From the NCBI GenBank assembly GCA_963971285.1, contig OZ020262.1, positions 7,411,036 to 7,475,035 on the forward strand: a DNA stretch of 64,000 nucleotides, in the 5' to 3' direction. Position 1 is the stretch's first letter. Each line of letters opens with the position of its first letter. Made by a program: the position numbers and the translations under genes. Shown piece by piece: positions 1 to 10,276 of this stretch. Below the pieces are notes generated by a model. It was not told the DNA's origin. It saw only the letters and a list, made by a program, of their open reading frames with translations, and did no database searches. This DNA is from Astropecten irregularis (lineage: Eukaryota; Echinodermata; Asteroidea; Paxillosida; Astropectinidae).

Positions 1-57
1 AAATCTGTGAACATTTATGTTTGGGTATGTTACCAATCCTGTACAGTATACCTTTAA
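1..57. repeat. End of a TTAA-type MITE (family T)
   Basis: The first bases match the right end of a dispersed MITE family seen whole at 47,005-47,369: an AAATCTGTGAA start, a TTTGGTATG-like core and a CTTTAA end. The copy is cut by the window start. It carries no coding capacity. Confidence 0.5.
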
Positions 58-483
58 AGCTCATTAAGTACGGTAACTCAGTTTGGTGAACTTTATGAGA
101 ATTACAAAGGACTCATTTTTGTTTTCAGACGTCAGTTGACATACTTTTACCACGCGTCACGGAGGAATGCTTATTATACAAGGCACAATAACCCAAAACC
201 AAACATTTCTTCATGTATAGAGCACTTTGTACACGGAGTGATCTTTGGCCAAGTTGGCTAGCCATTGGGATGAACGGATTGGGGAAATGTTTTGAGTATA
301 GTGTATAGCCTACCGTAAGTCCTATTTTTTCACAGCCCAATACTTTAGTATAAGACCAGAGACACAGAAGTGGTTCTAGTGAGTATTTCACCAAAACAAG
401 TTGGGTTATCTCCTCTGATACGGATAGTGAATTCTGGGGCTGTTTACCAGTTGGAAAAGTGACCAATGGGGGTAGGACCATGG

Positions 484-669
484 GACGACCTTGCTCTTTG
501 ATCTGACACATGTCCACTTTGATGTCCTTCGATAGATAGAGATCAAGGTCGGGTAGAGCCCTATCATAACACCGAATTCGAAGCCATCTCTGCATGTGAC
601 CACTTTGCCTACATCTGAAGAAGAAGAAGACTGAAAAACCTTTAAAAACCAGAAGTTTAACAAGAAAAC
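484..669 (+). promoter_or_regulatory. Duplicated 5' flank of uricase copy A
   Basis: This stretch resembles the sequences just upstream of the uricase exon copies at 2,819 and 3,547. All three have a CTCTTTGATCTGACA-like block, then an AATTCAAAGCC-like block, and end close to the start codon. The duplicated units therefore include 5' flank and presumably 5' UTR or promoter. No TATA box stands out. Bases 58-483 upstream hold nothing I can identify. Confidence 0.4.
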
Positions 670-890
670 ATGGCAAGTGGAGGCCCCAACCTGGAGTTTG
701 TCTCAAGTGGGACGTACTATGGGAAGCACCGCATACGACTTCTGCAGATTCAACGCAGCGGCAACAGACATGACATCAAGCAGGTTACCGTCGACACCAA
801 CTTGGCTTTGGCATGCATGGCGACAATTCCGAAGTGATCGCCACTGATAGTCAAACAAATTCTGTGCTTGCAGTAGCAAAAACCAATGGG
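670..890 (+). pseudogene. Uricase first exon, copy A (broken)
   Basis: This is one of three tandem copies of a uricase N-terminal exon. It starts with the same MASGGPNLEFVSSGTYYG segment as the intact copy at 2,819-3,055 and ends at a good donor (GGG then GTAAGT). Compared with the intact copy it lacks 16 bases around 811, which shifts the frame in the middle of the exon, so it cannot encode the conserved GDNSEV and ATDSQ segments in phase with the start. No later uricase exon follows it. It is either a dead duplicate or a misassembled copy. Confidence 0.65.
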
Positions 891-1105
891 GTAAGTGAGT
901 TTCCGAATCCATATCCTGTTATTACATATACATCAGCTTTATAGGGAAAACGGCGCCCGGGGCAAGCGCTAAAATTACGCCCATAATTCCAACTTTTGAT
1001 GCCAATAATGAAAAAGAAGCAATTTAAACATTGAAATTGGAATCGTTCTTTGTTCGTTGGAATAGATTAACTTCAACGGTAGGTGCATTCACACACACAC
1101 ATCAA

Positions 1106-1224
1106 AAAGCGCGATATTTGCGTCGCGATTCAAATCGATCGCGATTATTTTGTGCCGTGTCCACCAAACAGGCAGAAAAAGCGCGACCCAAATCGCACCG
1201 CTACGATTTCTTAATCGCGCCTTA
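1106..1224. repeat. Short inverted-repeat element (GCGCGAT ends)
   Basis: The segment begins with AAGCGCGAT and ends with ATCGCGCCTTA, which are inverted relative to each other, and the inside is rich in CGATCGCGAT motifs. The left end recurs at 3,276-3,310 behind the second uricase exon, so part of it travelled with the tandem duplication. It is probably a MITE. The superfamily is unknown. Confidence 0.4.
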
Positions 1225-1690
1225 AATGATGGGATTCCGTCAAATTTCGTGTTGACACGCAAAGGCTGCCACCCTCCCATCCCTCATAGGTCTTTTCACT
1301 CTGTTGCACAGTTCCAGACGTTGGTGATTGCAGAAGGGCAGATGTGCTCTGGAGTTTGGTCCTTGGAATTGGAGTGGACCTCACTCGAGATGATGAATCA
1401 CCTATGATATGCGACGCATATTCACCAAAACAGGATTAACTATATAAAACTCAATTAAAGGTACAATTTGGGATTGATCTGGATAACCGTAACTCTTAGA
1501 TGGTTGACGAGGTGGAACTTAATTAAAGACGCTCTTGTCTGACTCGAAACTTTGACTGATCTCGACTCTCCCGCCGCCGCACGCTGGTTATTATATACCC
1601 GCGTGGTCCAGACTCGGGACGAGCATCACTCCTACCCTTCAACAGCTGAAGACGTCCGGTGACCACACGGTCAAACCATACGTAACAAAA

Positions 1691-2026
1691 TAGGGCCAAA
1701 AAGAAAAATTGTTGTGTTGCCCTCAAGTGGACAAATTGAAATTTTGGGTCGGTCGGTCGATTTTTTATTTATTTAATTTTTTTTGTTTGGCAGTTTTTCA
1801 AACATTTAAGAATAAATACAGGATGTATGGTCATCAGGGCTTATAAATCAACGGTTTTGGGTCGTTTTGAGGAGACACGCTTTTTTACTGCTAAATCTTA
1901 CATTTTTCTATCAAAAATTGTGAGTTTTTATACTCGGAGAAAAAAGAAAAGAAAAAAATCCCGACCCAAAGTTTTGGAATTTTACGGTCGGTCGCTGAGG
2001 GCAAAACAACAATTTTTTTTAGGCCT
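1691..2026. repeat. MITE with TAGGGCCAAAAAG-type ends
   Basis: Inverted ends of about 30 bases bracket an A/T-rich interior: TAGGGCCAAAAAG on the left against TAGGCCTAAAAAAAATT read inward from the right, both followed by TTGTTG and TTGCCCTCA. The interior contains GGTCGGTCGGTCGA, a motif shared with the MITE at 19,098-19,468. No coding potential. Confidence 0.55.
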
Positions 2027-2117
2027 AATGGCAGTGTATTAAAATCACATGAGAGCTTCCTTCGAAAATAACTGCTCTGACTGTGTGTACCATAATGTTT
2101 CCTTACAATAATTGTTA

Positions 2118-2597
2118 GGGTTGCACCCAAGTAAATAAACTCCCAAAGACAACAGTGATAAATCCTCAAACTTCAAAAATCATTAAAAAATATACAGAAC
2201 TCTCACAGCTGTTCAAGTTGCACAGAAAAATGATGATGAACATGTAACCTTTCATTTTCTTTTCATTTTATGGTAGGGTGACCATTGAATTTTTGAGTTA
2301 TACTCATTCTCAGCTGACCACCCCTAAAACAAGGTATGGATCACTCCAGTCAAACAAGCCATTTTCAAAAAACATCCCTCTGCAAAGCGGCTGAAATAGA
2401 CCCACTTTCTCACCCAATTGCATCAAAAATGGTCACAAATGGAAGCCCAGAGTCCAGGCAGGAGGTCCGGTGCCATATTTCTTCAATCCTTCATTTTCAT
2501 AGCTCTCACAACTCTCTTATTTAAAATATATTGAGTGCTTAACTTTTATTCATGAGCTCGGCGGACGGATTTTGGCCCTATTTACTTGGGTGCACCC
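2118..2597. repeat. MITE family G (GGGTGCACCC ends), copy 1
   Basis: A 480-base element with inverted ends reading GGGTGCACCCAAGTAAATA, flanked by TTA on both sides (2,115-2,117 and 2,598-2,600). Full relatives are at 12,999-13,480 and 46,208-46,689, and a diverged one at 22,382-22,836. The three-base TTA/TAA/TCA duplications suggest a PIF/Harbinger-type source. It sits between uricase copies A and B. Confidence 0.75.
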
Positions 2598-2818
2598 TTA
2601 GGCCTATCTGGGCTCTAATGACGCGTGAATGGGTGATCGACTTAATTACTCTTTGATCTGACAGTGTGCACTTTGATTTACATGTATATAAAAGGGGTCA
2701 AATGTGCTATAAAAAGCACTGAGCGCATGTAGCACCTATAATTCAAAGCCATTTCTATGACCGGTACGTGTTCAGAGGAATAACGGAAAACCTCTGATAA
2801 CCGGAACTTTAAGGAAAC

Positions 2819-3055
2819 ATGGCAAGTGGAGGCCCCAACCTGGAGTTTGTCTCAAGTGGGACGTACTATGGGAAGCACCGCATACGACTTCTGCAGATTC
2901 AACGCAGCGGCAACTGGCATGGCATCAAACAGGTTACCGTCGACACCAATTTGGCTTTGGCAAGGAATAATAACTACTTGCATGGCGACAATTCCGAAGT
3001 GATCGCCACTGATAGTCAAAATAATTCTGTGCTTGCAGTAGCAAAAACCAAGGGG
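2819..3055 (+). CDS. Uricase, first coding exon (copy B, intact)
   Basis: This exon encodes 79 residues in phase 0 and ends at a strong donor (GGGG then GTGAGT at 3,056). Uricase oxidises urate to 5-hydroxyisourate in peroxisomes, in purine breakdown. The family-typical N-terminus is visible: YYGKHRIRLLQI near residues 16-27, where the Lys of YGK matches the catalytic lysine; LHGDNSEVIATD near residues 54-65, where the Thr of ATD matches its catalytic partner; then LAVAKTKGV at the exon end. The start is the ATG of an ATGGCAAGT context shared by copy A. I could not recognise the remaining exons, which in a complete gene carry the other three quarters of the protein. It is flanked by broken copies A and C, so it may be the start of a real gene whose later exons I missed, or a stranded exon left by tandem duplication. 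Confidence 0.75.
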
Positions 3056-3546
3056 GTGAGTGAGCTTCCGAATCCATATCCTGTTATTACATATACATCA
3101 GCTTTATAGGGAAAACGGCGCCCTGGGCAAGCGCTAAAATTACGCCCATAATTCCCTCTTTTGATGCCAATGATGAAAAAGAAGCAATTTTATAAACATT
3201 TGAAATTGGTATTTTTCTTTGTTCATTGGACTACATTTTCAATAACTGCAACGATAGGTAAGGTACATTTACACACACCAAAAAGCGCGATTGTTTGCGT
3301 CGCAAAAGTGCACTATCGATGGTAATCCCACTTCTGACACCATTTTGTGGCGGTATAGGTAGACAAAATAATTGTTATCTGTGCCCTAATTACGCGTGAA
3401 TGGGTGATCGATCTAATTGCTCTTTAATCTGACATTGTGCACTATATGCAATATGCACTGAAGCACCAATTCAAAGCCATCTCTATGACCGGTACGTGTT
3501 CAGTGGACTAACGAAAAACCTCTGATAACCGGAACTTTAAGGAAAC

Positions 3547-3785
3547 ATGTCAAGTGGAGGCCCCAACCTTGAGATTGTCTCAAGTGGGACATACAGTGGG
3601 AAGTACCGCATACGACTTCCGCAGGTTAAACGCAGCGGTAACAGACATGACATCAAACAGGTTACCGCCGACACCTAGTTGGCTTTGGCAAGGCATAATA
3701 ACTATTTGCATGACGACAATTCTGAAGTGATCGCCACTGATAGTCAAAATAATTATGTGCTTGCAGTAGCAAAAATCCAATGTGC
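3547..3785 (+). pseudogene. Uricase first exon, copy C (broken)
   Basis: This third tandem copy starts MSSGGPNLEIVSSGTYSGKY and is about 80-85 percent like copy B by eye. An in-frame TAG near 3,677 replaces the codon after the ADT segment. The 3' end, including the donor site, has been cut off by insertion of the transposon that starts at 3,786. Its upstream flank (3,417-3,546) also matches copy B, so the duplicated unit includes the promoter side. It is a pseudogene. Confidence 0.65.
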
Positions 3786-4848
3786 AGTGGCGTAGCCAGG
3801 ATTTTTTAATAGGAGGGGGGGGGGGGGGGCAACATGTACATTTTAACCAAAACCGGCTTGACCAGGCCTGCGCATTGGATGCACTAGGCCTACTGAATAC
3901 GCGCGCCAGCATTGAGGCACGTTGGTGTTGTCTTGGGGGGGGGGTGGGGTAGGAGGAGGAGCCCTCAGACCCTTTTTTTTTTTTTTTTTTTTAGTTTTTA
4001 ATTTTTTTTTTAGGGGATGAATAGGGGGGCCCTGACCCTCCCCCCTGCCGCCTCCNNNNNNNNNNNNNNNNNNNNNNNNNNNNNNNNNNNNNNNNNNNNN
4101 NNNNNNNNNNNNNNNNNNNNNNNNNNNNNNNNNNNNNNNNNNNNNNNNNNNNNNNNNNNNNNNNNNNNNNNNNNNNNNNNNNNNNNNNNNNNNNNNNNNN
4201 NNNNNNNNNNNNNNNNNNNNNNNNNNNNNNNNNNNNNNNNNNNNNNNNNNNNNNNAAAATCAAATCCCTGCCCTCTTTCCACACCATCAATCTTGCTAAT
4301 ACAGTGTATTAATAATTTTGATGAGGACACCATTTCCTTAGTAATCGTACCCTTCCAGATAAAGCTTACCAGAAAATGCTTGAAAGTAAATTTTGTGAAA
4401 AATCATGCATTATCTCACCCCCACGAAGTGGTACATGTAAGCTCCCCAAAAATCCTACATGTACTGTAGCTATACGCCCTGTATACCTATGTATTGTGAA
4501 CAAAGTTTCAAATTTTCCGAATTCTTCCACACTCCCACTTGAGTTCGAATTTCTCCCACTCAAGAGTGTTGGATTAAAAAATATATATATATAAGTAAAT
4601 GAATACATTTATTGGAACAAATGATCCCAAAATAATTATGGCTCAGATTGCACCACAGAGCCCCTGAGCTTCCAGGGCCCTTAAGCGGCCCTCGACCACG
4701 GCCGCAAATACTTTGCGTTAATTTCTCATTATTGTGTCTCAAGTTTTGAAAAAAAAATCTGGGTGCCCCCCCCCACAAAATTCCAAGGCCCCCCCCCCCC
4801 CCCCCCCAGTGCCCCCCTACTGAAAAAACCCGAGCTACGCCGCTGCCC
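3786..4848. mobile_element. DNA transposon with CAGTGGCGTAGC ends, gap inside
   Basis: The left end reads CAGTGGCGTAGCCAGG. The right end, read inward, is CAGCGGCGTAGCTCGGG, and both continue into a TTTTTT(A/C)A(A/G)TAGG-like stretch. G-runs follow the left end (near 3,826 and 3,935) and a C-run precedes the right end (near 4,789). No transposase frame is visible, but 200 bases are missing. It interrupts uricase exon copy C, so it is younger than the tandem duplication. Confidence 0.5.
4056..4255. other. Assembly gap (200 N)
   Basis: Exactly 200 undetermined bases, placed between G/C-homopolymer-rich segments. The round length suggests a placeholder, so the true gap size is unknown. Confidence 0.98.
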
Positions 4849-5466
4849 CTTACCCCTACTGATGCAGTACCCCCACTCCCCCAGACCCTCTCTAAATGTC
4901 TTCATTTAGTTTCTTAACAAATTTTGTGGATGTTGTTATGGGGGTCTCCCTCGGTAGAGTTAAACAACATCGCACATTTCTACATACATATTATTGAGCA
5001 TGTTGAAGTTAGAAATTCAGGTCTATTGTTCAAGATAACCTATCAACCTCTCCATATATGAATACAAGTAATAAACTGCTGCAAAATACACAGTGTAGAT
5101 GTACCATAAAGTCTGAATTAACTAAGTCTCTTCACTGTCCTTTGACTGTTTGACACTAGTTTTGATGGTTTTATGTCAGTAGGCTTATTCACAATCATGA
5201 TGGTAATAATTATGCTTTCTTTCGCTACAAAGACCACACCCTTATTCAGTAGTAGAGCGCAGACGCCTCAAGTGAATTTGGCATCCCCTCGGTGGGGATT
5301 GTTCCGGAATTCCTAAATCCAAGAGGCGCTTGGGGCCAATTATTAAAGTTGGGTAAAATATAAACACTTGTTTTAAAAAGTACTGATAGTCAAATATTAT
5401 GGTTATTCTTAGATCAGAGGCCATTATAAATAATTTCTAAGTGATTTTAAACGTGTAGGCCTATAC
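4849..5466. other. No recognisable feature
   Basis: A/T-rich sequence without convincing coding frames, splice-flanked exons or repeats that I can match elsewhere in the window. Confidence 0.5.
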
Positions 5467-5470
5467 TTAA

Positions 5471-5898
5471 AGGTTTACTGTAATCAAAACTCATTTGAAG
5501 TTAAATACATCTGTATTGTTATAAAACTCAACCTGTCTATCATTGTTTGTGCTAAAAAATATTGTATATATGGTAAAATGCTGTATTTTAGACCCATAAT
5601 TTAGCACCCCACTTTTCGTAACGAAAAACCTTGCTTACGTCACATGCAGAACACCAGGCAGTATACTGTGGTACAAGCCTTTACCAGTTATGTAGTTGTC
5701 GTGACACACGATTGTTGCGTAGATTGGTTCCAAGGAGGCCCTTTGGGAGGGCAGGGCAGACATGTACTAATTTTGTAACTTTTGGGTCAAAATTAAGCAC
5801 TTACGTAAACATAAAAATGTATATAGTCCTTAATGATTTATTAATCAATAATATTAAAGCATTTCCGCCTCTTTCCCAAATTTGATTACAATAAACCT
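5471..5898. repeat. MITE with TTAA target duplication
   Basis: Inverted ends AGGTTTACTGTAATCAAA (left) and AGGTTTATTGTAATCAAA (right, read inward) are flanked by TTAA at 5,467-5,470 and 5,899-5,902. TTAA duplication with AGG-type termini points to a piggyBac- or Kolobok-like source. The 428-base interior has no transposase. Confidence 0.7.
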
Positions 5899-5944
5899 TT
5901 AAATCGCATTTTAAATTGTATCTTTAATTACAAGGTTTAATATT

Positions 5945-6735
5945 GGGTGTGGTATATGACCTTTTACCTATTCTGAAGTGACCTTTCCACCACAATTTCT
6001 GTTCTTAAGTTGGTGATTCTGAATCAGGACACCATTCTTAACAATATCCATGTGGTTTTATGAGTGTACCTCCAATGTTAATTAAAATGTTAATTAGGGT
6101 TTATTAGGCGTGGCATGACCTTTGACCTATTCTTAAGTGACCTTTCCACCACAATTTTCATTCTTACGTTAGTGATTCTCAATCAGTTATCCACCCTCTA
6201 CAAATCCCAAGTGGTTTCGTACTTGTACCTTTCATGTTAATTAAAACGGTAATTAGCCCAGGGGGTCAAAAGGGTACATTTTTTGGGTGTTTTTCCCAAA
6301 TTTTACCCAGTTAGAAGTAACATTCTTGAAACTTTTGACATCCCAGTGGTGCATCTTTACTCCCTCTTCATTTTGAGACCAATTTCAACTTTGTATGTAA
6401 TGAAGGTCAAGAGATATGGCAATTTTAATGAGTTCCCGGCTTAATTAGTGACCTTTGACCTATTCTTAAGTGACCTTTCCACCACAATTTTCATTCTTAC
6501 GTTAGTGATTCTGAATCAGACAACCACCCTCTACATTCCTGATTTGGTTCCACACTTGTACCTTTCATGTTAATTAAAACCTTAATTAGCGCTAATTAAC
6601 GTCGTTCTTAAGTGATCTTTCCACCAGAAATTCCATTCTTACGTTGCGGATTTGGATTAAGTGTGGTGCCTGCAGTCATTTGGCATAGAAATGACACTTG
6701 TACCTTTCATGATAATTAAATCCAATTTTGGGGGT
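5945..6735. repeat. Imperfect tandem repeat, unit about 160 bases
   Basis: At least four diverged units recur, each with TGACCTATTCTTAAGTGACC, then CACAATTTTCATTCTTACGT, GTGATTCTGAATCAG and CATGTTAATTAAAA in that order. One unit is interrupted around 6,260-6,440 by unrelated sequence. It has no coding frame and looks like a local satellite-like array. Confidence 0.65.
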
Positions 6736-7685
6736 TTTTGGGTGTGGCCCCTTGCCACACCCACCACCTGCGCAACGTAAGAATGGCTGTTCTGTGTATG
6801 GGTTGGGTAGTACTACACCCCCAGCACCTCAAACCTTTTGTACCTTCCATGTTAAATAAACCTCACCCAGCTCCCGGACTAGGTGGAATGGTCCACTTTG
6901 TTCACGTGGGGTGGGTAATTGTTTGTGGAATGGTCCACTTTGTTCACGTGGGTCGGGTAATTGTTTGGACGGACTAGCGCATAATCAACGTCTTGGACAA
7001 GACTAATGGTACTCATGACAATAACTCGCCCAAACCCCAGTATTGGGCAAAATAATCATGTTCAAATCGATTCACCTGAACTGTTATGTAACAATTATTC
7101 ATTACTTCATCCAGAAATTTGCTTCTGAACAAACATTGTCACCTGAGGAATCCACAACAATGAGTGAAATAAACATGTTAATGGATCGAATTTTGCCATT
7201 TTCAGCGTTTTGGCGGCCATTTTGATGACGTCACAGTAAGACCCATTGCTGAAGTTGGATTTTTCTCGATTTTTGATATTTTGTTTGCCAGGCCTCATAC
7301 TACCAGAAAATGCCATAAAACCTTCTGTTGCAATTTTTTTGGGGTCAAGTGGTATTTTGACCCTACTACAATCCAAGAGCGCATTCAAAAGGTTGTCTAT
7401 CGCTATTAGCATAATGAGCTCCGCCGACTGCATCTATCTCCCGTCGACGAGTGATCCAAGGCGTTGATACTAGTAGAGCTAATTTGCATATTTCATAGAT
7501 CGCGAGAGGTCGCTGTTTGCCTTGTGTGCATTATTATTGTACGCGATCGTGCTCAACGCCTTGACCAAGGGTAACTGCGATGCGCCATGACACCAAGTGG
7601 TCAAGTACTATTTGACTAGCCCAACATTGAGGTTTTATTCAAAATGACCTATGTAATTACTTCTTCTTGTATAAAGCTCAGGTAG
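6736..7685. other. No gene seen; short GGTCCACTTTGTTCACGTG duplication
   Basis: No supported gene. A segment with GGTCCACTTTGTTCACGTGG occurs twice in a row (near 6,888 and 6,933), a local duplication. The rest is unassigned. Confidence 0.45.
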
Positions 7686-7687
7686 CA

Positions 7688-7825
7688 GGGCTGTCCATTT
7701 ACGAATAATTTAGCATTCGAATAATTTTTTATAGAAAAAGGGGGAGCCGGAATATTCGAATATTCCAACGGACTCGAATATTCGTGTGATGTTCGAATAT
7801 TCGATATTATTCGAGACAGCCCTAT
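7688..7825. repeat. GAATATTCG-rich MITE with AGGGCTGTC ends
   Basis: The element runs from AGGGCTGTCC to GACAGCCCT, which are inverted relative to each other, and the interior is made of overlapping ATTCGAATA/GAATATTCG palindromes. This type of end is common in hAT-like MITEs, but no clear 8-base duplication is visible. Confidence 0.5.
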
Positions 7826-7847
7826 TAGGTAGGCAGGTTTCATAGGG

Positions 7848-7995
7848 CCACAAACATTGTACGGAGCCCCTAAAGGGACGGGCAAAAGAAAAAGTGGAAG
7901 GGAGGTAAAAAAAAAAAAAAAAAAAGTTAGAACTAATATTATTTCGAGGGAACGAAATAATTCCTCTACTTTCCAACGTCAGTCTGTTGACGCTG
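7848..7995. repeat. Dispersed repeat R1, copy 1
   Basis: The block holding GGGACGGGCAAAA, then TTTCGAGGGAACGAA and CGTCAGTCTGTTG recurs inverted and interrupted at 11,945-12,750. It contains a poly-A run of about 19. Function and class are unknown. Confidence 0.5.
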
Positions 7996-8225
7996 CGTAA
8001 CAAGTTGAGTTATTTCAGGCTGCTGTCATTCTGTTGATGTAGGCGTGAACATACGTACATGTATACATAAATTACTGAACCGCTGGTTTTTACTGTTCTT
8101 TATTTTTCATTAATTAATCAGTTGCATATGGAGTGATCGGGCCCTTAAGTTTTTAGTTTTTCATAATTTTTTTAAACAAAAACACCACAGGCTTATGCGG
8201 ATTTTTTCAGCGCTGACCATTACAA

Positions 8226-8340
8226 TTATGCCATAATAGAGTTAAGGTTAGGGTTGGGGTCCGGGTTAGGCTTAGGGTTATAGGGTTATATCGTTAGGGC
8301 TAGAGTTAGGGTTATGGTTGGAGTAAACATACAGATAAAA
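8226..8340. repeat. Degenerate TTAGGG-like tract
   Basis: GGTTAGGGTTGGGG, GGGTTAGGC, TTAGGGTTATAGGG and similar units follow one another for about 100 bases. They resemble a decayed interstitial telomeric repeat or a simple-sequence expansion. It is too degenerate to be a telomere. Confidence 0.5.
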
Positions 8341-8379
8341 TAAAAACCTGCAGAATATCAACTGCTATTATTATTGTAT

Positions 8380-8490
8380 TGGTTCCTCTCTGTGGAGCAG
8401 AAGATACGAGGAATTGGGTGGGCCGTGTCGGGGCTATTGGGACCGCGGCCTTTGGCGGGCCGGGGCCGGGATGCGGTAATATAGTGTAAA
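8380..8490. repeat. GC-rich dispersed repeat R2, copy 1
   Basis: About 110 bases (GATACGAGGAATTGGGTG, then GTGTCGGGGCT, GGCCTTTGGCGGGCCGGGG) recur almost unchanged at 14,280-14,395. No RNA polymerase III boxes are obvious. The class is unknown. Confidence 0.55.
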
Positions 8491-8500
8491 TTCCCTAATA

Positions 8501-9576
8501 TAGGTTTTCCCGGTCATTTTCGGCAAATGAGCGGCCAATTTCATTTTCACGCATTCGTGTTGAAGTGATTTTGCCTCCTCGGTTGAAACCGTCACTCGAT
8601 TTCACTTTGATGCATCCGTATTTATATAGCATTGCATTCAATTAAATTCAACTGTCGTTCAGTTTAGCCATGCAAAATCGGCATTCAATTTAGCAGAGTA
8701 ACCGCAAACACCGATTTATACCAGATCGTTACTTACGTTTTCGTTTTGAGACAACCAATTTCGCAAAATGAGCAAACAAATGCAAACCCCCTTTATTGCA
8801 GTGTATTGCAATGGTGTCGCATCTCATCATCCATTTTTAAATGAATAGCCCCTCCTCTGACCAACCTCTCTCTTCGTCCGGATCTCAAATACGTTGCGAC
8901 AATGCAACATAAGCAAACATATGCAAGCCCTTTTACACCTGTTTATTTCTTTGTATCTTGTGTCATTTTCCCTTTCCATGAATTTCTATATTTCTTTGAT
9001 TTGTTATTTGTTCATTCTCAAGAGAGGATTGGTGCCATGGATGTGTATTGAAAATCATGGTGTTGATGTTCAAATTGACTGCAAGCTCAATGTAATCTAA
9101 ATCATTCGAATGCATCAATCAACCGTCAACATTAGATATTCTCTCGTACAGCGACCGAAAGCTGCCATTATTTTCGAGGATTTTTCAATTACAAACAATT
9201 GTCGTCAGGGGACTTCACATAAGTGGTTTCCAATACAAGAAGTGAACCATTTTATACCCTTTTTATTCTTGCGGTACATTCATAATTTCTGACAGAACGC
9301 TAAATTTGCTGAACAATTCACAGAAATGCCTGCCCCAAAACGAATTCGAATGACTAAGCGCACGCTGCCAAAAGCCGTTGCGAATTTGAATGCTGTTCGA
9401 ATGGAATTTTTAATTGAAAGGCGATTCTATTTAATCGCCTGACCCTTGTGAACATTTGCTTGCACATAAAATGAAATCGAATGACTATTTTGAGGTGCCT
9501 TACAGTTTCACGCGAAATGGAATGACGCAGCGTTTAAATTGTCTGCTCATTTGCCGAAAATGACCGGGAAAACCTA
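8501..9576. mobile_element. Tc1/mariner-like non-autonomous element
   Basis: A perfect inverted repeat of about 32 bases brackets it: TAGGTTTTCCCGGTCATTTT on the left continues through CGGCAAATGAGC, and its exact reverse complement ends at 9,576. TA flanks both sides (8,499-8,500 and 9,577-9,578), the target duplication of Tc1/mariner elements. The 1.08-kb interior has only short frames with no transposase motif, so it is a non-autonomous copy. The perfect ends suggest a recent insertion. A TTTCG microsatellite follows at about 9,584. Confidence 0.75.
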
Positions 9577-9839
9577 TACTATTTCGTTTCGTTTCGTTTC
9601 ACTTTGAGCTATTTGGATGAATTCAGGCCCTGAAGTCGCTGCACTTTAATTGCCATGTTTATGTTGTGGAATCACCTAATCAAAGTCCGGGAGATTTAAT
9701 ACCGAATGTCGTTTGTCGTATTACGGGTTATGTGTGAGCATTGAGACTGTCTTTATTCACGCTTGAGTGATTGTAGGTGAATAGGGCATTGGCAATCACT
9801 TCACTGCCAGATTCCATGACGCCGTCAGTACATTTCATA

Positions 9840-10276
9840 TGGCCGAGTGGTTCGGGAATGGGACTTCGAATTAGGTGACCCGGGTTCGAGCCTCAATGTG
9901 CAGTAAGTAATTTTGTTTAATGTTTTTCTCCTGTCAATTGTCTGGTATAAATAGTTTTAGAAAGGGCTGCGATTTCACCAACGCTTCGTGGCTCGGTGGG
10001 ATAAGCGATGGTACCACCGCTCAGACTTCCGGTTGTCTGGGTTCGATTCTCCGATCTTGACTCTCTGATAATGAATGGAACATGGCATGTGCGGACCCTG
10101 GCACCGCGATGGTCCAGGGGCCGCCTTGTTTCTCCCTCTTAGTCCTTCAGAGCTTTGCATGTCAGGCTAAGGTCTCAATGGTGGGGAGGATATGCAGTAG
10201 TCGGCTTGCCAGTAAGCCTATGGGACCCGGTAAGCCGGGTGAAGGAATCCCGGTCAGTCGCGTGCCCCTGAACACC
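9840..10276 (+). repeat. tRNA-derived SINE, 5' part (two tRNA-like heads)
   Basis: Two tRNA-like modules lie in tandem. Near 9,841-9,900 there is an A box (TGGCCGAGTGG) and a B box (GGTTCGAGCC). Near 9,990-10,045 there is an A box (TGGCTCGGTGG) and a B box (GGTTCGATTC). Neither has an acceptor stem, so they are SINE-type pseudo-tRNAs, not genes. The body continues to 10,276, where a Mutator-like element interrupts it, and resumes at 11,263. Confidence 0.6.

Noticed and set aside
125-706. 193-residue minus-strand frame over uricase copy A and its flank
   Set aside because: It runs antisense to the uricase exon and its duplicated flank, shows no domain, and has no supporting start or splice context.
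4017-4469. Frames crossing the N gap
   Set aside because: They consist mostly of undetermined residues.
8226-8340. Telomere or subtelomere boundary
   Set aside because: The TTAGGG-like units are short, degenerate and flanked by ordinary repeats on both sides.
9841-10050. Two possible tRNA genes
   Set aside because: A and B boxes are present but no acceptor stem or proper T-stem pairing can be formed, so they are SINE heads.
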